Source: Streptomyces sp. BK239 (lineage in GTDB: Bacteria > Actinomycetota > Actinomycetes > Streptomycetales > Streptomycetaceae). From it: a stretch of 64,000 nt of DNA. Below the pieces are notes generated by a model. That model saw nothing but the letters and a program-made list of their open reading frames with translations, was not told the DNA's origin and searched no databases. The stretch is taken from NCBI RefSeq assembly GCF_004217285.1, contig NZ_SHKS01000006.1, forward strand, positions 434,001-498,000, in the 5' to 3' direction. A program made the translations under genes and the position numbers. Shown piece after piece: positions 1 to 8,296 of this stretch. Each line of letters starts with the position of its first letter. Positions within the stretch are counted from its first letter, which is position 1.

Positions 1-2
1 CG

Positions 3-1802
3 GGTGCGCCGCAGCCGCCTGCGGCGTCGCAGGGTTCGGGCGTGCCGCAGCCGCCGGGTGTTCCGGGTGCGCCGGCGGCTCCCGGGCGGCCGCTCCCGCC
101 GAACGCCGGGGACATCGCCGACGCCGCCACCAGCAAGGCGGCTCCGCCTCCGCGTCGTCCGCGCGGCGGGTCGACGCCGCCGCCCCCGCCGGGCGCGCCG
201 GGCGTTCCCGGTGCGCGGCCGGGCGCCGCTCCGCCGCCGCCTCCGCCCGGTCCGGGTGCGCCCGGTGCGCCGGCGGGCGGGTATGTGCCCACGCAGCTCG
301 TGTCCGCGCTGGGACCCGAGGGTCCGGGCGCGCCGCAGCCGCCGGGCGCTCCCGCTGTTCCCGGCACGCCTGGTGGCTCCGGTAACCCTGGTGGTCCTGG
401 TGGTCCTGGTGGTCCTGGCGGGGGGAACGCGCCCGGCGGTACGCCTCCGGGCGGGGTCCATCACGCGGCCACGATGCTCGCCGACCCCGGTCGGCAGGGT
501 CCGGGCGGAGGTGTGCCGCAGCCTCCGCAGCCCCCGGGTGCTCCCGGTGCCCCGCTGCCCCCGGCCAACCCGCCCGGTGCTCACGGCTCGGCGGGCGGTG
601 CGCAGGGCGCTGTCCACCATGCGGCGACGGTGCTGTCGGGTCCCCCGGCGGGTCCTCCCGCCGGCCCTCCGGCGGGCCCCCCGCCCGGTCCTCCCGGCAC
701 GCCTCCGCCGCCGTTCGCCCAGGGCGGGCCGCAGCCGATGCCGCCGGGCGGGATGCCTCCCGGCGCGATGCCGCCGCCGGGCGCGCCCGTGCCGGGGCAG
801 CCGTCGGCGTACGGGTATCCGCAGGGGCAGCCGACGGTCGGCCCCGGCTACCAGGCCGTGCTGCGCTATCGCGCGCAGGACGGTTCGGAGCAGCAACTGA
901 TCCGGCGTTCCGCGCCGGGCACCCCGCACCCGGAGTGGCAGATCTTCCACGAGCTGCGCGCGATGAACGTGCCGCCGGACCAGGTGCTGGAGCTGCACAC
1001 GGAGCTGGAGTCGTGTGAGCTGCCGGGTGCGTACTGTGCGCGGATGATCCGGGAGCAGTGGCCGCAGGCGCGGATCACGAGCATCGCGCCGTACGGCACG
1101 GATCATGCGAGCCGTCAGCAGGGGATGCGGCAACTGCTGGCCCACCAGGGTGAGTTGCACCAGGTGGCCGACGGTCCCGCGCGTCCCGCGCCGGTGCGTG
1201 CGCCGTTGCCGCAGGTGCAGCCGGCGCCGCCGGTCCCGCCGGAGGCGGTCGCGCAGGAGCTGGCGGCGGCGTTCGGTCCGGGGGTGTTCCGGTTCGAGCA
1301 GGCGGCGGTGGCGCGGCAGGGGGTGCCGCCGGTCGTGGCGCACACGCTGGTGACGGCGGGTCTGCCGGTGGACATGGGCCCGTTCTTCTGGGCGCAGCCC
1401 CAGCCGGGGCGGCCGGTGCCGACGCTGGCGGAGCTGGCGGCCGAGCGGGGGGTGCAGTCGTCGTCGGACGCGGCGTCGTACCTCGTGATGGGCAGCGACT
1501 TCGGCAAGGCGGTCTGTGTGCAGTACGGGACGGCGAACATCGTCGCCGTGCCGGTGGAGGCGGGGCCGGGCGGTGGGCCCGTGCCGCCGCAGTTCGTGAA
1601 CACCGGGCTGCCGGAGTTCGTGCGCTGTCTCGCGCTGCTCGGGCGGATGTGGCGGCTGCGGTTCGGGCTGAACCAGGAGCAGGCGGGCCGCTGGACCGTC
1701 GACTTCCAGGCCCAGCTGGCCTCGCTGGACCCGGCGGCGCTCGGGTCCGCGGACAGCTGGTGGTCGGTGCTGCTGGAGCAGATGTGGGACGGGCTGCTGT
1801 GA
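3..1802 (+). CDS. Pro/Gly-rich deaminase-toxin / SUKH-4 fusion protein (5' partial)
   Basis: The reading frame is open to the window edge, so the true start lies upstream. The visible part has three sections. First come about 270 residues of low-complexity PPG/APG/GGP collagen-like sequence. Next is a compact domain with a zinc-deaminase-like pattern (HTE followed by CELPGAYC, about 320 codons in), as in the nucleic-acid/nucleotide deaminases of polymorphic toxins. Last is a C-terminal block (about codons 400-586, containing YLVMGSDFGKAVCVQYG) resembling SUKH-4 immunity proteins. I infer a deaminase effector or relic carrying its own SUKH domain. No secretion domain is visible, and the missing N-terminus could change the interpretation. 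Family naming is from memory. Confidence 0.7.
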   Translation, partial: GAPQPPAASQGSGVPQPPGVPGAPAAPGRPLPPNAGDIADAATSKAAPPPRRPRGGSTPPPPPGAPGVPGARPGAAPPPPPPGPGAPGAPAGGYVPTQLVSALGPEGPGAPQPPGAPAVPGTPGGSGNPGGPGGPGGPGGGNAPGGTPPGGVHHAATMLADPGRQGPGGGVPQPPQPPGAPGAPLPPANPPGAHGSAGGAQGAVHHAATVLSGPPAGPPAGPPAGPPPGPPGTPPPPFAQGGPQPMPPGGMPPGAMPPPGAPVPGQPSAYGYPQGQPTVGPGYQAVLRYRAQDGSEQQLIRRSAPGTPHPEWQIFHELRAMNVPPDQVLELHTELESCELPGAYCARMIREQWPQARITSIAPYGTDHASRQQGMRQLLAHQGELHQVADGPARPAPVRAPLPQVQPAPPVPPEAVAQELAAAFGPGVFRFEQAAVARQGVPPVVAHTLVTAGLPVDMGPFFWAQPQPGRPVPTLAELAAERGVQSSSDAASYLVMGSDFGKAVCVQYGTANIVAVPVEAGPGGGPVPPQFVNTGLPEFVRCLALLGRMWRLRFGLNQEQAGRWTVDFQAQLASLDPAALGSADSWWSVLLEQMWDGLL

Positions 1803-1833
1803 GGCCTGCGCGCCGCTGACGCGGTGGGTGTCG

Positions 1834-1869
1834 AGGGCCGGACCGGTCGTATGACCGGTCCGGCCCTTC
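1834..1869 (+). terminator. Rho-independent terminator after the deaminase/SUKH gene
   Basis: A 14-bp stem (GGGCCGGACCGGTC paired with GACCGGTCCGGCCC) with loop GTAT begins about 30 bp after the stop codon and is followed by a short T-containing tail. Confidence 0.8.
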
Positions 1870-2006
1870 TGCGTTCGTGTTCTGGATCGTTCGGTGCCGA
1901 CCGCCACCTGTGCCCGGAGTGTCGCGTTATGAACCCTTAAGTCCGATACATCAAGATATGCGCGAAATCATTTTTTCGAAGTCCGTCTGGTGGAGAGGGG
2001 CTACAA

Positions 2007-2900
2007 ATGAGCAGCGCGCACAGCGCACAGGTGTCGCCGCCGGGGTTCGTGACCGTTCGCGGGCGCGGCTACCGGCCCAAAGAGGTCGACGCGTTCACCG
2101 CCGCGCTCTCCGCCGAACGCGACGCCGCCTGGGAGCGGGTCACGCGGCTCACCGGGCTCGCGCAGGAGATGCTGGCGGAGTCCGAGCGGTTGCGTGAGGC
2201 CGTGAAGGGACTCGGGCCGCAGACGTACGACGCGCTCGGGGAGCGTGCGCGGCGCGTCTTCCAGCTCGTGCAGGAGGAGGCGGCTCAGGTGCGCGAGCAG
2301 GCGCGGCAGGAGGCGCAGGAGGAGGTCGAGGAGGCCGAGGCCCGCGCCCTCGCCGTGCGCCGGAGTGCGCAGGAGCAGGCGGAGGCGGTGCGCACGGAGG
2401 CCAAGGAGCACGTCCGCCGTCGGCTGCTGGCCGCCCGCGCGGAGGCGCACGGGATCCGGGCCGGCGCGCGGCGCAAGGTGAAGGAGTTCCGTGGCGAGGC
2501 GGTGACGGCGCTGCGGGACGTGCGTCACCGCACCGCGGGGCTGCTCGTCGAGCCGAAGCGGGAGTACGCGGAGCGGCTGGCGGCGGCGGAGCGGGAGGAC
2601 GCCGAGCGGGTCAGCGCCTTCGACGCCAACCACGCCCGGGCGATGGCCCGCGCGGAGGAGGCCCTCGCCGAGGCGCAGCGGGAGCTGGCCGAGGCCGAGG
2701 AGTCCTCCCGGCGCCGCCAGGACGAGGCACGCGCGCGTGCCGCCCAGATCGTGGCCGAGGCCCACCTCCGCGAGGACCGCATCGCCCGGGAGACGGAACG
2801 GGTCCTGCGCCAGCACGGCGAACGCCGCGACGAGATCCAGACCCACATGGACCAAATGCGAGACACCCTGAAGGTCCTCACAGGCCAACCGGTCGAGTAA
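2007..2900 (+). CDS. DivIVA-like coiled-coil protein (often annotated 'cellulose-binding protein')
   Basis: A 297-residue hydrophilic protein. The N-terminus carries a GYRPKEVDAFT segment typical of the DivIVA lipid-binding/dimerisation region. It is followed by about 230 residues of Glu/Arg/Ala-rich heptad sequence (QVREQARQEAQEE) that should form a long coiled coil. Actinobacterial relatives include FilP, Scy and proteins named cellulose-binding because they co-purified with cellulose. The ATG lies 8 bp after GAGAGGGG. The upstream region is strikingly AT-rich for this genome (1935-1980) and presumably contains the promoter. A cytoskeletal or polar-growth role is inferred from family resemblance. 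It is not FilP or Scy by length and sequence. Confidence 0.75.
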   Translation: MSSAHSAQVSPPGFVTVRGRGYRPKEVDAFTAALSAERDAAWERVTRLTGLAQEMLAESERLREAVKGLGPQTYDALGERARRVFQLVQEEAAQVREQARQEAQEEVEEAEARALAVRRSAQEQAEAVRTEAKEHVRRRLLAARAEAHGIRAGARRKVKEFRGEAVTALRDVRHRTAGLLVEPKREYAERLAAAEREDAERVSAFDANHARAMARAEEALAEAQRELAEAEESSRRRQDEARARAAQIVAEAHLREDRIARETERVLRQHGERRDEIQTHMDQMRDTLKVLTGQPVE

Positions 2901-4280
2901 CCCACCCCGCGCCCGACGGCGGAGGGCCCACGTCCGGCCTCCGTGTCCGGCTCCCGCCTAGCGTCCGACGGCGGGAGGCCCGCATCCGGCCTCCGTGTCC
3001 GGCTCCCGCCCCGCGTCCGACGGCGGGAGGCCCGCATCCGGCCTCCGTGTCCGGCTCCCGCTCGCCCCCGACGGCCGGAGGCCCTCACCCCGGCCGCCAC
3101 GCCCGGCCCCCGCCCCGCGCCCCACGGCGGGAGACCCGCACCCCGGCTCCGGCCCCGCGCCCCACGGCGGGAGACCCGCACCCCGGCTCCGGCCCCGCGC
3201 CCCACGGCGGGAGGCCCGCACCCCGGCTCCGGCCCCGCGCCCCACGGCGGGAGGCCCGCGCTCGGCCCCGGCTCCAGCCCCGCCACGGGGCGGATGCCCG
3301 CACCGGGCCTCCGCCCCGGCTCCCGCCCCATGGGCGGGATGCCCGTACCCGGCCTCACCCCGGGGCGGGAGGCCCGCACCTCCCGGCCTCCGCCCCGGGC
3401 CCGACGGCGGTAAGCCCACCTCCGTGGCCTCCAACTCCCTGACGCTCCGCGCCCCCACGGGGGCGGACGCCCGCTGGCGTGGCCCCCCGTGTCTCGGCTC
3501 CAGCTCCACCCGCTCCGCGGTGGGTAATCCGCCGCCTTGGTCTCGCCCCCTTGCGGCGCACCTCGCCGGCGGGGGCCCGTCGCCCCTATGCCTCGCCCCC
3601 CGGGCCCCTCCGCGGCTGGCCACCGGTGTTTCCGCATCCCGGTGCCTGGCCCTGCTTCCTCGTGCGTCGCCACGCGCCCCCACGTCGGGAGACCACCGTC
3701 CTGGCCGCCCGTCCCACGGCGGGTGGCCCGTCGGCGTCTCCGTGGCTTGGCGCACGTCGGCCCAGCTCCCCTCCCTCGGGCGTCGCCACGCGTCCGGCGG
3801 CGGCACGCCCGCTGCCCCGGGCTCCGCCCTGGCTTCCGCCATGCGTGCGTAGGCGCGGCCCCGCTTCCCTCGGGTTCATCACGCGCCCTACGCCGGCACG
3901 CCCGCTGCCCCGGGCTCCGCCCTGGCTTTCGCCGCGCGTCCGTCGGCGGGGACCGCTGCCCTGGGGGCTCCCGTCGCATGCGTGCATGGTGCGAGGTCCG
4001 CCGCCCCTTCCTCAGCCCGGAGTCGTATGTCGGTGCGAGCGTGCTCCCGGCTCGGTCGAGAGCCCCGGCTGCAACCATGCACGGCCCGTTGCCTTCGCCT
4101 GACGCGCCTCATCCACTCCCCGCTCAGGCGTGCGCCGGCCACCCTTCCCCGCACTGGGAAACCCGTCGTGTGCGCACCGTCAGCGCTGGGCGGTTCGGCG
4201 TCGAGGGGTGTTCATTGCAACTCGTCGGCGGCAGAGTCGAGTTGCCCTGCGCGCAAGGGTGACCTGCCGTATCGGTCGGT
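2901..4280. repeat. Gene-free GC-rich tandem repeat field (52-bp and 40-bp units)
   Basis: No credible gene is present. The first part holds imperfect direct repeats. A 52-bp unit starting TCCGACGG recurs at about 2964 and 3016, then a 40-bp unit starting CCCACGGCGG occurs four times at 3121, 3161, 3201 and 3241. Increasingly degenerate copies of the same motif (ACGGCGGGAGGCCCGCA) run to about 4000. All six frames stay open because stop codons are rare in such DNA. The encoded sequences are Arg/Pro/Gly-rich, with no start or ribosome site and no codon-position bias. Confidence 0.75.
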
Positions 4281-4304
4281 CAGGCCGTGGCCGCCCCTTG
4301 CCGT

Positions 4305-4335
4305 TTGACCCTGACGTGGCGGCAGGGTGGACCCT
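4305..4335 (+). promoter_or_regulatory. Candidate MerR-type promoter/operator upstream of ABC operon
   Basis: TTGACC at 4305-4310 overlaps an inverted repeat (ACCCTG at 4308-4313, CAGGGT at 4323-4328). A possible -10 (GACCCT) lies about 19 bp downstream of the -35. This wide spacer with a dyad in it is the architecture of MerR-family promoters. No merR gene is visible in the window and the leader to the ABC gene would be about 360 nt, so this is tentative. Confidence 0.35.
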
Positions 4336-4500
4336 TGTATGGGGCCGGGAGGAGGAGGTGACCCCGAGATTCGCTCCGTCTGGCGGGTGACTCCCCCTAG
4401 GGGTGTCTCCCCCTTACGGGTCGGGGAGGGGTCGTACCGACGGAGGACGAGACGGACCCCCTCTGCTCCTTAACCTGGCTTTACGCCACGGGGGAGGGCC

Positions 4501-4531
4501 AACCCCACGGGGGGAAGGTGGGGTTAACCCC
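4501..4531 (+). promoter_or_regulatory. Overlapping hairpin / palindrome in ABC operon leader
   Basis: AACCCCAC (4501-4508) can pair with GTGGGGTT (4518-4525). The same GGGGTT is also the left half of a perfect 12-bp palindrome GGGGTTAACCCC (4520-4531). The two pairings are mutually exclusive, so the site may be an attenuator element or a protein operator. Confidence 0.35.
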
Positions 4532-4700
4532 CCGCCAGGACGGGGCCGGGCACCAGCGCGCCGGACCGGTCCACGCCGACAGACTTGGCGGCGCAGGCCG
4601 ACGGGCCACCGGCTCACCTGCACGACCGTGAACCGCGGGACGCAACCCGCACCCGGGGCGCCCACGCGTTCCGTTCGTTGACCGACATAGGAGACATACC

Positions 4701-5489
4701 GTGACTTCGGCTGTGACCATTCCCAGGCACGGGGGCACTGGAGGGCGTACGGCCGTAGCCGCGCGGGCGCGGCAGGTCGTGAAGGCGTACGGGTCGGGGG
4801 AGACCCGTGTCGTCGCTCTCGACCACGTCGACGTGGACATCGCCCGCGGCCACTACACCGCGATCATGGGCCCCTCAGGGTCCGGCAAGTCCACCCTGAT
4901 GCACTGCCTCGCCGGTCTCGACACCGTCACGTCCGGGCAGATCTACCTGGACGAGACCGAGATCACCGGCCTGAAGGACAAGAAGCTCACCAAGCTGCGC
5001 CGGGACCGCATCGGGTTCATCTTCCAGGCGTTCAACCTGCTGCCGACGCTCAACGCGCTGGAGAACATCACGCTGCCCATGGACATCGCCGGGCGCAAGC
5101 CCGACAAGGAGTGGCTGGACCGCGTCGTCGAGACCGTCGGCCTCGCCGGCCGGCTCAAGCACCGCCCCACCCAGCTCTCCGGCGGCCAGCAGCAACGCGT
5201 CGCCGTGGCAAGGGCGTTGGCGGCCCGACCGGAGATCATCTTCGGTGACGAGCCGACCGGAAACCTCGACTCGCGCGCCGGCGCCGAAGTCCTCGGCTTC
5301 CTGCGCCGCTCCGTGGACGAGCTCGGCCAGACCATCGTGATGGTCACCCACGACCCGGTGGCCGCCTCCTACGCCGACCGCGTCCTCTACCTCGCCGACG
5401 GCCGGATCGTCGACGAGATGCACCAGCCGACCGCCGACCAGGTCCTGGACCGGATGAAGGACTTCGACGCCCGGGGGCGCACGTCATGA
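4701..5489 (+). CDS. ABC transporter ATP-binding protein (MacB/LolD type)
   Basis: A 262-residue nucleotide-binding subunit. Walker A is GPSGSGKST, the signature is LSGGQQQRVAVARAL, Walker B is IIFGDEPTGNLD and the H-loop is VMVTHD. NLLPTLNALEN is typical of the MacB/LolD/FtsE-like exporters. The GTG start at 4701 has AGGAG 8 bp upstream. Its stop overlaps the next start (ATGA), so it pairs with the following FtsX-type permease. It is very similar along its whole length to the protein at 31379-32149 (for example both contain LPMDIAGRKPDK and GRIVDE), so the two cassettes are paralogues. Substrate unknown; such pairs commonly export or sense antimicrobial peptides or lipids. Confidence 0.95.
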   Translation: MTSAVTIPRHGGTGGRTAVAARARQVVKAYGSGETRVVALDHVDVDIARGHYTAIMGPSGSGKSTLMHCLAGLDTVTSGQIYLDETEITGLKDKKLTKLRRDRIGFIFQAFNLLPTLNALENITLPMDIAGRKPDKEWLDRVVETVGLAGRLKHRPTQLSGGQQQRVAVARALAARPEIIFGDEPTGNLDSRAGAEVLGFLRRSVDELGQTIVMVTHDPVAASYADRVLYLADGRIVDEMHQPTADQVLDRMKDFDARGRTS

Positions 5490-8065
5490 CCGTCCTGAAG
5501 ACCTCGATGCGCAACTTCTTCGCGCACAAGGGACGTATGGCCCTGTCGGCCGTGGCGGTCCTGCTGTCGGTGGCCTTCGTCTGCGGGACGCTGGTGTTCA
5601 CCGACACGATGAACACCACCTTCGACAAGCTGTTCGCGGCCACCTCCTCCGACGTGACGGTGAGCGCGCAGAACGCCTCCGACACCGGTGAGACCACCTC
5701 CTCCAACGGCAGACCGCCGGTCATGCCGGACAGCGTCCTCGGCAAGGTCCGCGCGGCGGCCGGCGTGAAGTCGGCGGAGGGCACCGTCTTCTCCACCTCC
5801 GTCACCGTCGTCGACGCCGACAAGGACAGCCTGTCGCCGTCCAGCGGCGCCCCCACCATCGTCGGCAGTTGGAACGCCAACGAGGGCCGCACCATGAAGA
5901 TCACCGAGGGTGCGGCGCCCCAGGGCCCCGGCCAGATCATGATCGACGCGGACACCGCCGACAAGCACGGCCTGAAGCTCGGCGACGAGCTCGGCGTGAT
6001 CACCGCGGTCGGCACGCACACCTCGAAGATCTCCGGCATCGCCGCCTTCCAGGTCACCAACCCCGGCGCCGCGGTGTTCTACTACGACACCAAGACCGCC
6101 CAGCAGACGCTGGTCGGCAAGCCGGGCGTCTTCACCAACGTCAACGTCACGGCCGCGGCCGGGGTGAGCGACGACCAGCTGAAGAAGAACGTCGCGGCGG
6201 CGATCGGCGGCCAGTACAAGGTGCAGACCGCCAAGGAGACCGCCGACGCCAACCGCAAGGACGTCGGGGAATTCCTCAACGTCATGAAGTACGCGATGCT
6301 CGGCTTCGCCGGGATCGCCTTCCTCGTCGGCATCTTCCTGATCATCAACACCTTCTCCATGCTGGTCGCCCAGCGCACCCGGGAGATCGGCCTGATGCGC
6401 GCCATCGGCTCCTCCCGCAAGCAGGTCAACCGCTCGGTCCTCGTCGAGGCGCTGCTGCTCGGCGTCGTCGGCTCGGTCCTCGGCGTCGGCGCGGGCGTCG
6501 GCATCGCCGTCGGCCTGATGAAGCTGATGGGCCTGACCGGCATGAACCTGTCCACCGACGATCTGACGGTGGCCTGGACGACCCCGGTCGTCGGCGTCGC
6601 CCTCGGCGTGATCGTCACCGTCCTCGCCGCCTACCTTCCCGCCCGTCGCGCCGGCAAGGTCTCCCCGATGGCCGCCCTGCGCGACGCGGGCGCCCCCGCC
6701 GACGCCAAGGCCGGCCGGATCCGCGCCGTCGTCGGCACCGTCCTCACCGGCGGCGGAGGCCTCTGCCTGTACCTGGCCACCGCCGCCGACAAGGCGAGCG
6801 AGGGCTCCCTGTGGCTCGGTCTCGGAGTGGTCCTCACCCTGATCGGCTTCGTCGTCATCGGCCCGCTGCTCGCCGGCGGCGTGGTGCGGGTCCTCGGCGC
6901 GATGCTGCTGCGGGTCTTCGGCCCGGTCGGCCGGATGGCCGAGCGCAACGCCCTGCGCAACCCGCGCCGCACCGGCGCCACCGGCGCGGCCCTGATGATC
7001 GGCCTCGCCCTGGTCGCCTGTCTGTCGGTGGTCGGCTCCTCCATGGTCGCCTCCGCGACCGACCAGCTCGACAAGACCGTCGGCACGGACTTCATCATCC
7101 AGAACGACACCGGTCAGCCCATCACCCCGCAGGCGGTCCAGGCCGTCAAGGCGGTGCCGGGACTGGAGCGCGTCACGGAGTACAAGATCCTCGACGCCGA
7201 CCTCAGGACCCCCGACGGCAAGGCGTCCGCCAAGGAGACGCTCAACGCCGCTGACCCGTCGTACGTGAAGGACCTGAACGTCGAGACCGTCGCAGGCGAC
7301 CTCGCCGACGCCTACCGGCCCGACTCGATGTCCGTGTTCGAGGGATTCGCCGAGGCCCACGGCCTCAAGCTCGGCTCGAAGGTGGACGTGGCCTTCAAGG
7401 ACGGGAACAAGGCGACGCTCACGGTCCGCGCCATCACCAGCGACGAGATGGTGGTCGACAAGGGCGCGATGTACGTGTCGATCGCGACGGTCGCCAAGTA
7501 CGTGCCCGCCGACCGGATGCCGCTGGACATGCTGGTCTTCGCCACCGCCAAGGAGGGGCAGCAGGACGCCGCCTACAAGGCGCTGAAGTCGGCGATGCAC
7601 GACTACCCGCAGTACAAGGTCCGCGACCAGACCGACTACAAGCAGGCCCTGAAGGACCAGATCGGCCAGCTGCTGAACCTGATCTACGGCCTGCTGGCTC
7701 TCGCGATCATCGTGGCGGTCCTGGGCGTGGTGAACACCCTGGCCCTGTCGGTGGTGGAGCGCACCCGGGAGATCGGCCTCATGCGGGCCATCGGTCTCTC
7801 CCGCCGCCAGCTGCGCCGCATGATCCGCCTGGAGTCGGTCGTCATCGCCCTCTTCGGCGCGCTGCTCGGCCTGGGCCTGGGCATGGGCTGGGGCGCCACC
7901 GCCCAGCAGCTCCTCGCCCTGGAGGGGCTGAAGGTCCTGGACATTCCCTGGCCGACGATCATCGGGGTCTTCCTCGCCTCGGCCTTCGTGGGCCTCTTCG
8001 CGGCCCTGATCCCGGCCTTCAGGGCAGGCCGCATGAACGTCCTGAACGCCATCGCGACCGACTGA
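5486..8065 (+). CDS. ABC transporter permease, FtsX/MacB type
   Basis: An 859-residue integral membrane protein made of two repeats. An N-terminal membrane segment (about residues 15-37) leads into an extracytoplasmic MacB-type domain, then an FtsX domain with the cytoplasmic coupling motif RTREIGLMRAIGSSRKQ. A second extracytoplasmic domain follows, and a C-terminal FtsX domain repeats the coupling motif (RTREIGLMRAIGLSRRQ). It overlaps the ATPase gene by 4 bp, indicating translational coupling, and a strong terminator follows the stop. The duplicated arrangement suggests one polypeptide supplies both transmembrane halves. Substrate is not predictable from sequence. Confidence 0.93.
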   Translation: MTVLKTSMRNFFAHKGRMALSAVAVLLSVAFVCGTLVFTDTMNTTFDKLFAATSSDVTVSAQNASDTGETTSSNGRPPVMPDSVLGKVRAAAGVKSAEGTVFSTSVTVVDADKDSLSPSSGAPTIVGSWNANEGRTMKITEGAAPQGPGQIMIDADTADKHGLKLGDELGVITAVGTHTSKISGIAAFQVTNPGAAVFYYDTKTAQQTLVGKPGVFTNVNVTAAAGVSDDQLKKNVAAAIGGQYKVQTAKETADANRKDVGEFLNVMKYAMLGFAGIAFLVGIFLIINTFSMLVAQRTREIGLMRAIGSSRKQVNRSVLVEALLLGVVGSVLGVGAGVGIAVGLMKLMGLTGMNLSTDDLTVAWTTPVVGVALGVIVTVLAAYLPARRAGKVSPMAALRDAGAPADAKAGRIRAVVGTVLTGGGGLCLYLATAADKASEGSLWLGLGVVLTLIGFVVIGPLLAGGVVRVLGAMLLRVFGPVGRMAERNALRNPRRTGATGAALMIGLALVACLSVVGSSMVASATDQLDKTVGTDFIIQNDTGQPITPQAVQAVKAVPGLERVTEYKILDADLRTPDGKASAKETLNAADPSYVKDLNVETVAGDLADAYRPDSMSVFEGFAEAHGLKLGSKVDVAFKDGNKATLTVRAITSDEMVVDKGAMYVSIATVAKYVPADRMPLDMLVFATAKEGQQDAAYKALKSAMHDYPQYKVRDQTDYKQALKDQIGQLLNLIYGLLALAIIVAVLGVVNTLALSVVERTREIGLMRAIGLSRRQLRRMIRLESVVIALFGALLGLGLGMGWGATAQQLLALEGLKVLDIPWPTIIGVFLASAFVGLFAALIPAFRAGRMNVLNAIATD

Positions 8066-8079
8066 CCGGAAACCCCATC

Positions 8080-8126
8080 GACCCCGGCACCGAGGAGCCA
8101 CGGGGGGCTCCTCGGCGCCGGGGTTT
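8080..8126 (+). terminator. Strong intrinsic terminator of the ABC operon
   Basis: A 20-bp stem (ACCCCGGCACCGAGGAGCC pairing with GGCTCCTCGGCGCCGGGGT, one mismatch) with a 6-nt loop, ending in TTT, starts 15 bp after the permease stop codon. Confidence 0.85.
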
Positions 8127-8296
8127 CCGGTGCCCGCACGGGGCGGATCCCCCTCCCCACACCCCACTGTCGTCCACAGCCCCCGCACACCACCCGGCCC
8201 CGACGTACCCTGGAACACCCCCGGCCCGTGACACGAGTCGGGCCCTTCGCGTTGATCATCAACTCGCCTCGGACCCCCGGACGGAAAACCCCCTCC

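Noticed and set aside
3121..3280. Regular 40-bp repeats considered as a CRISPR array
   Set aside because: Copies are directly adjacent with no unique spacers, and no cas genes are present.
2525..4078. A 517-codon minus-strand frame and several plus-strand frames over the 3-4 kb repeats
   Set aside because: Arg/Pro/Gly repeat translation, no ribosome site, no third-position bias; frames stay open only because stops are rare at this GC.
8251..8263. GTTGATCATCAAC before mfd considered as an operator
   Set aside because: Only 6-bp arms and no promoter hexamers at a fitting distance; noted in the mfd entry but not called.
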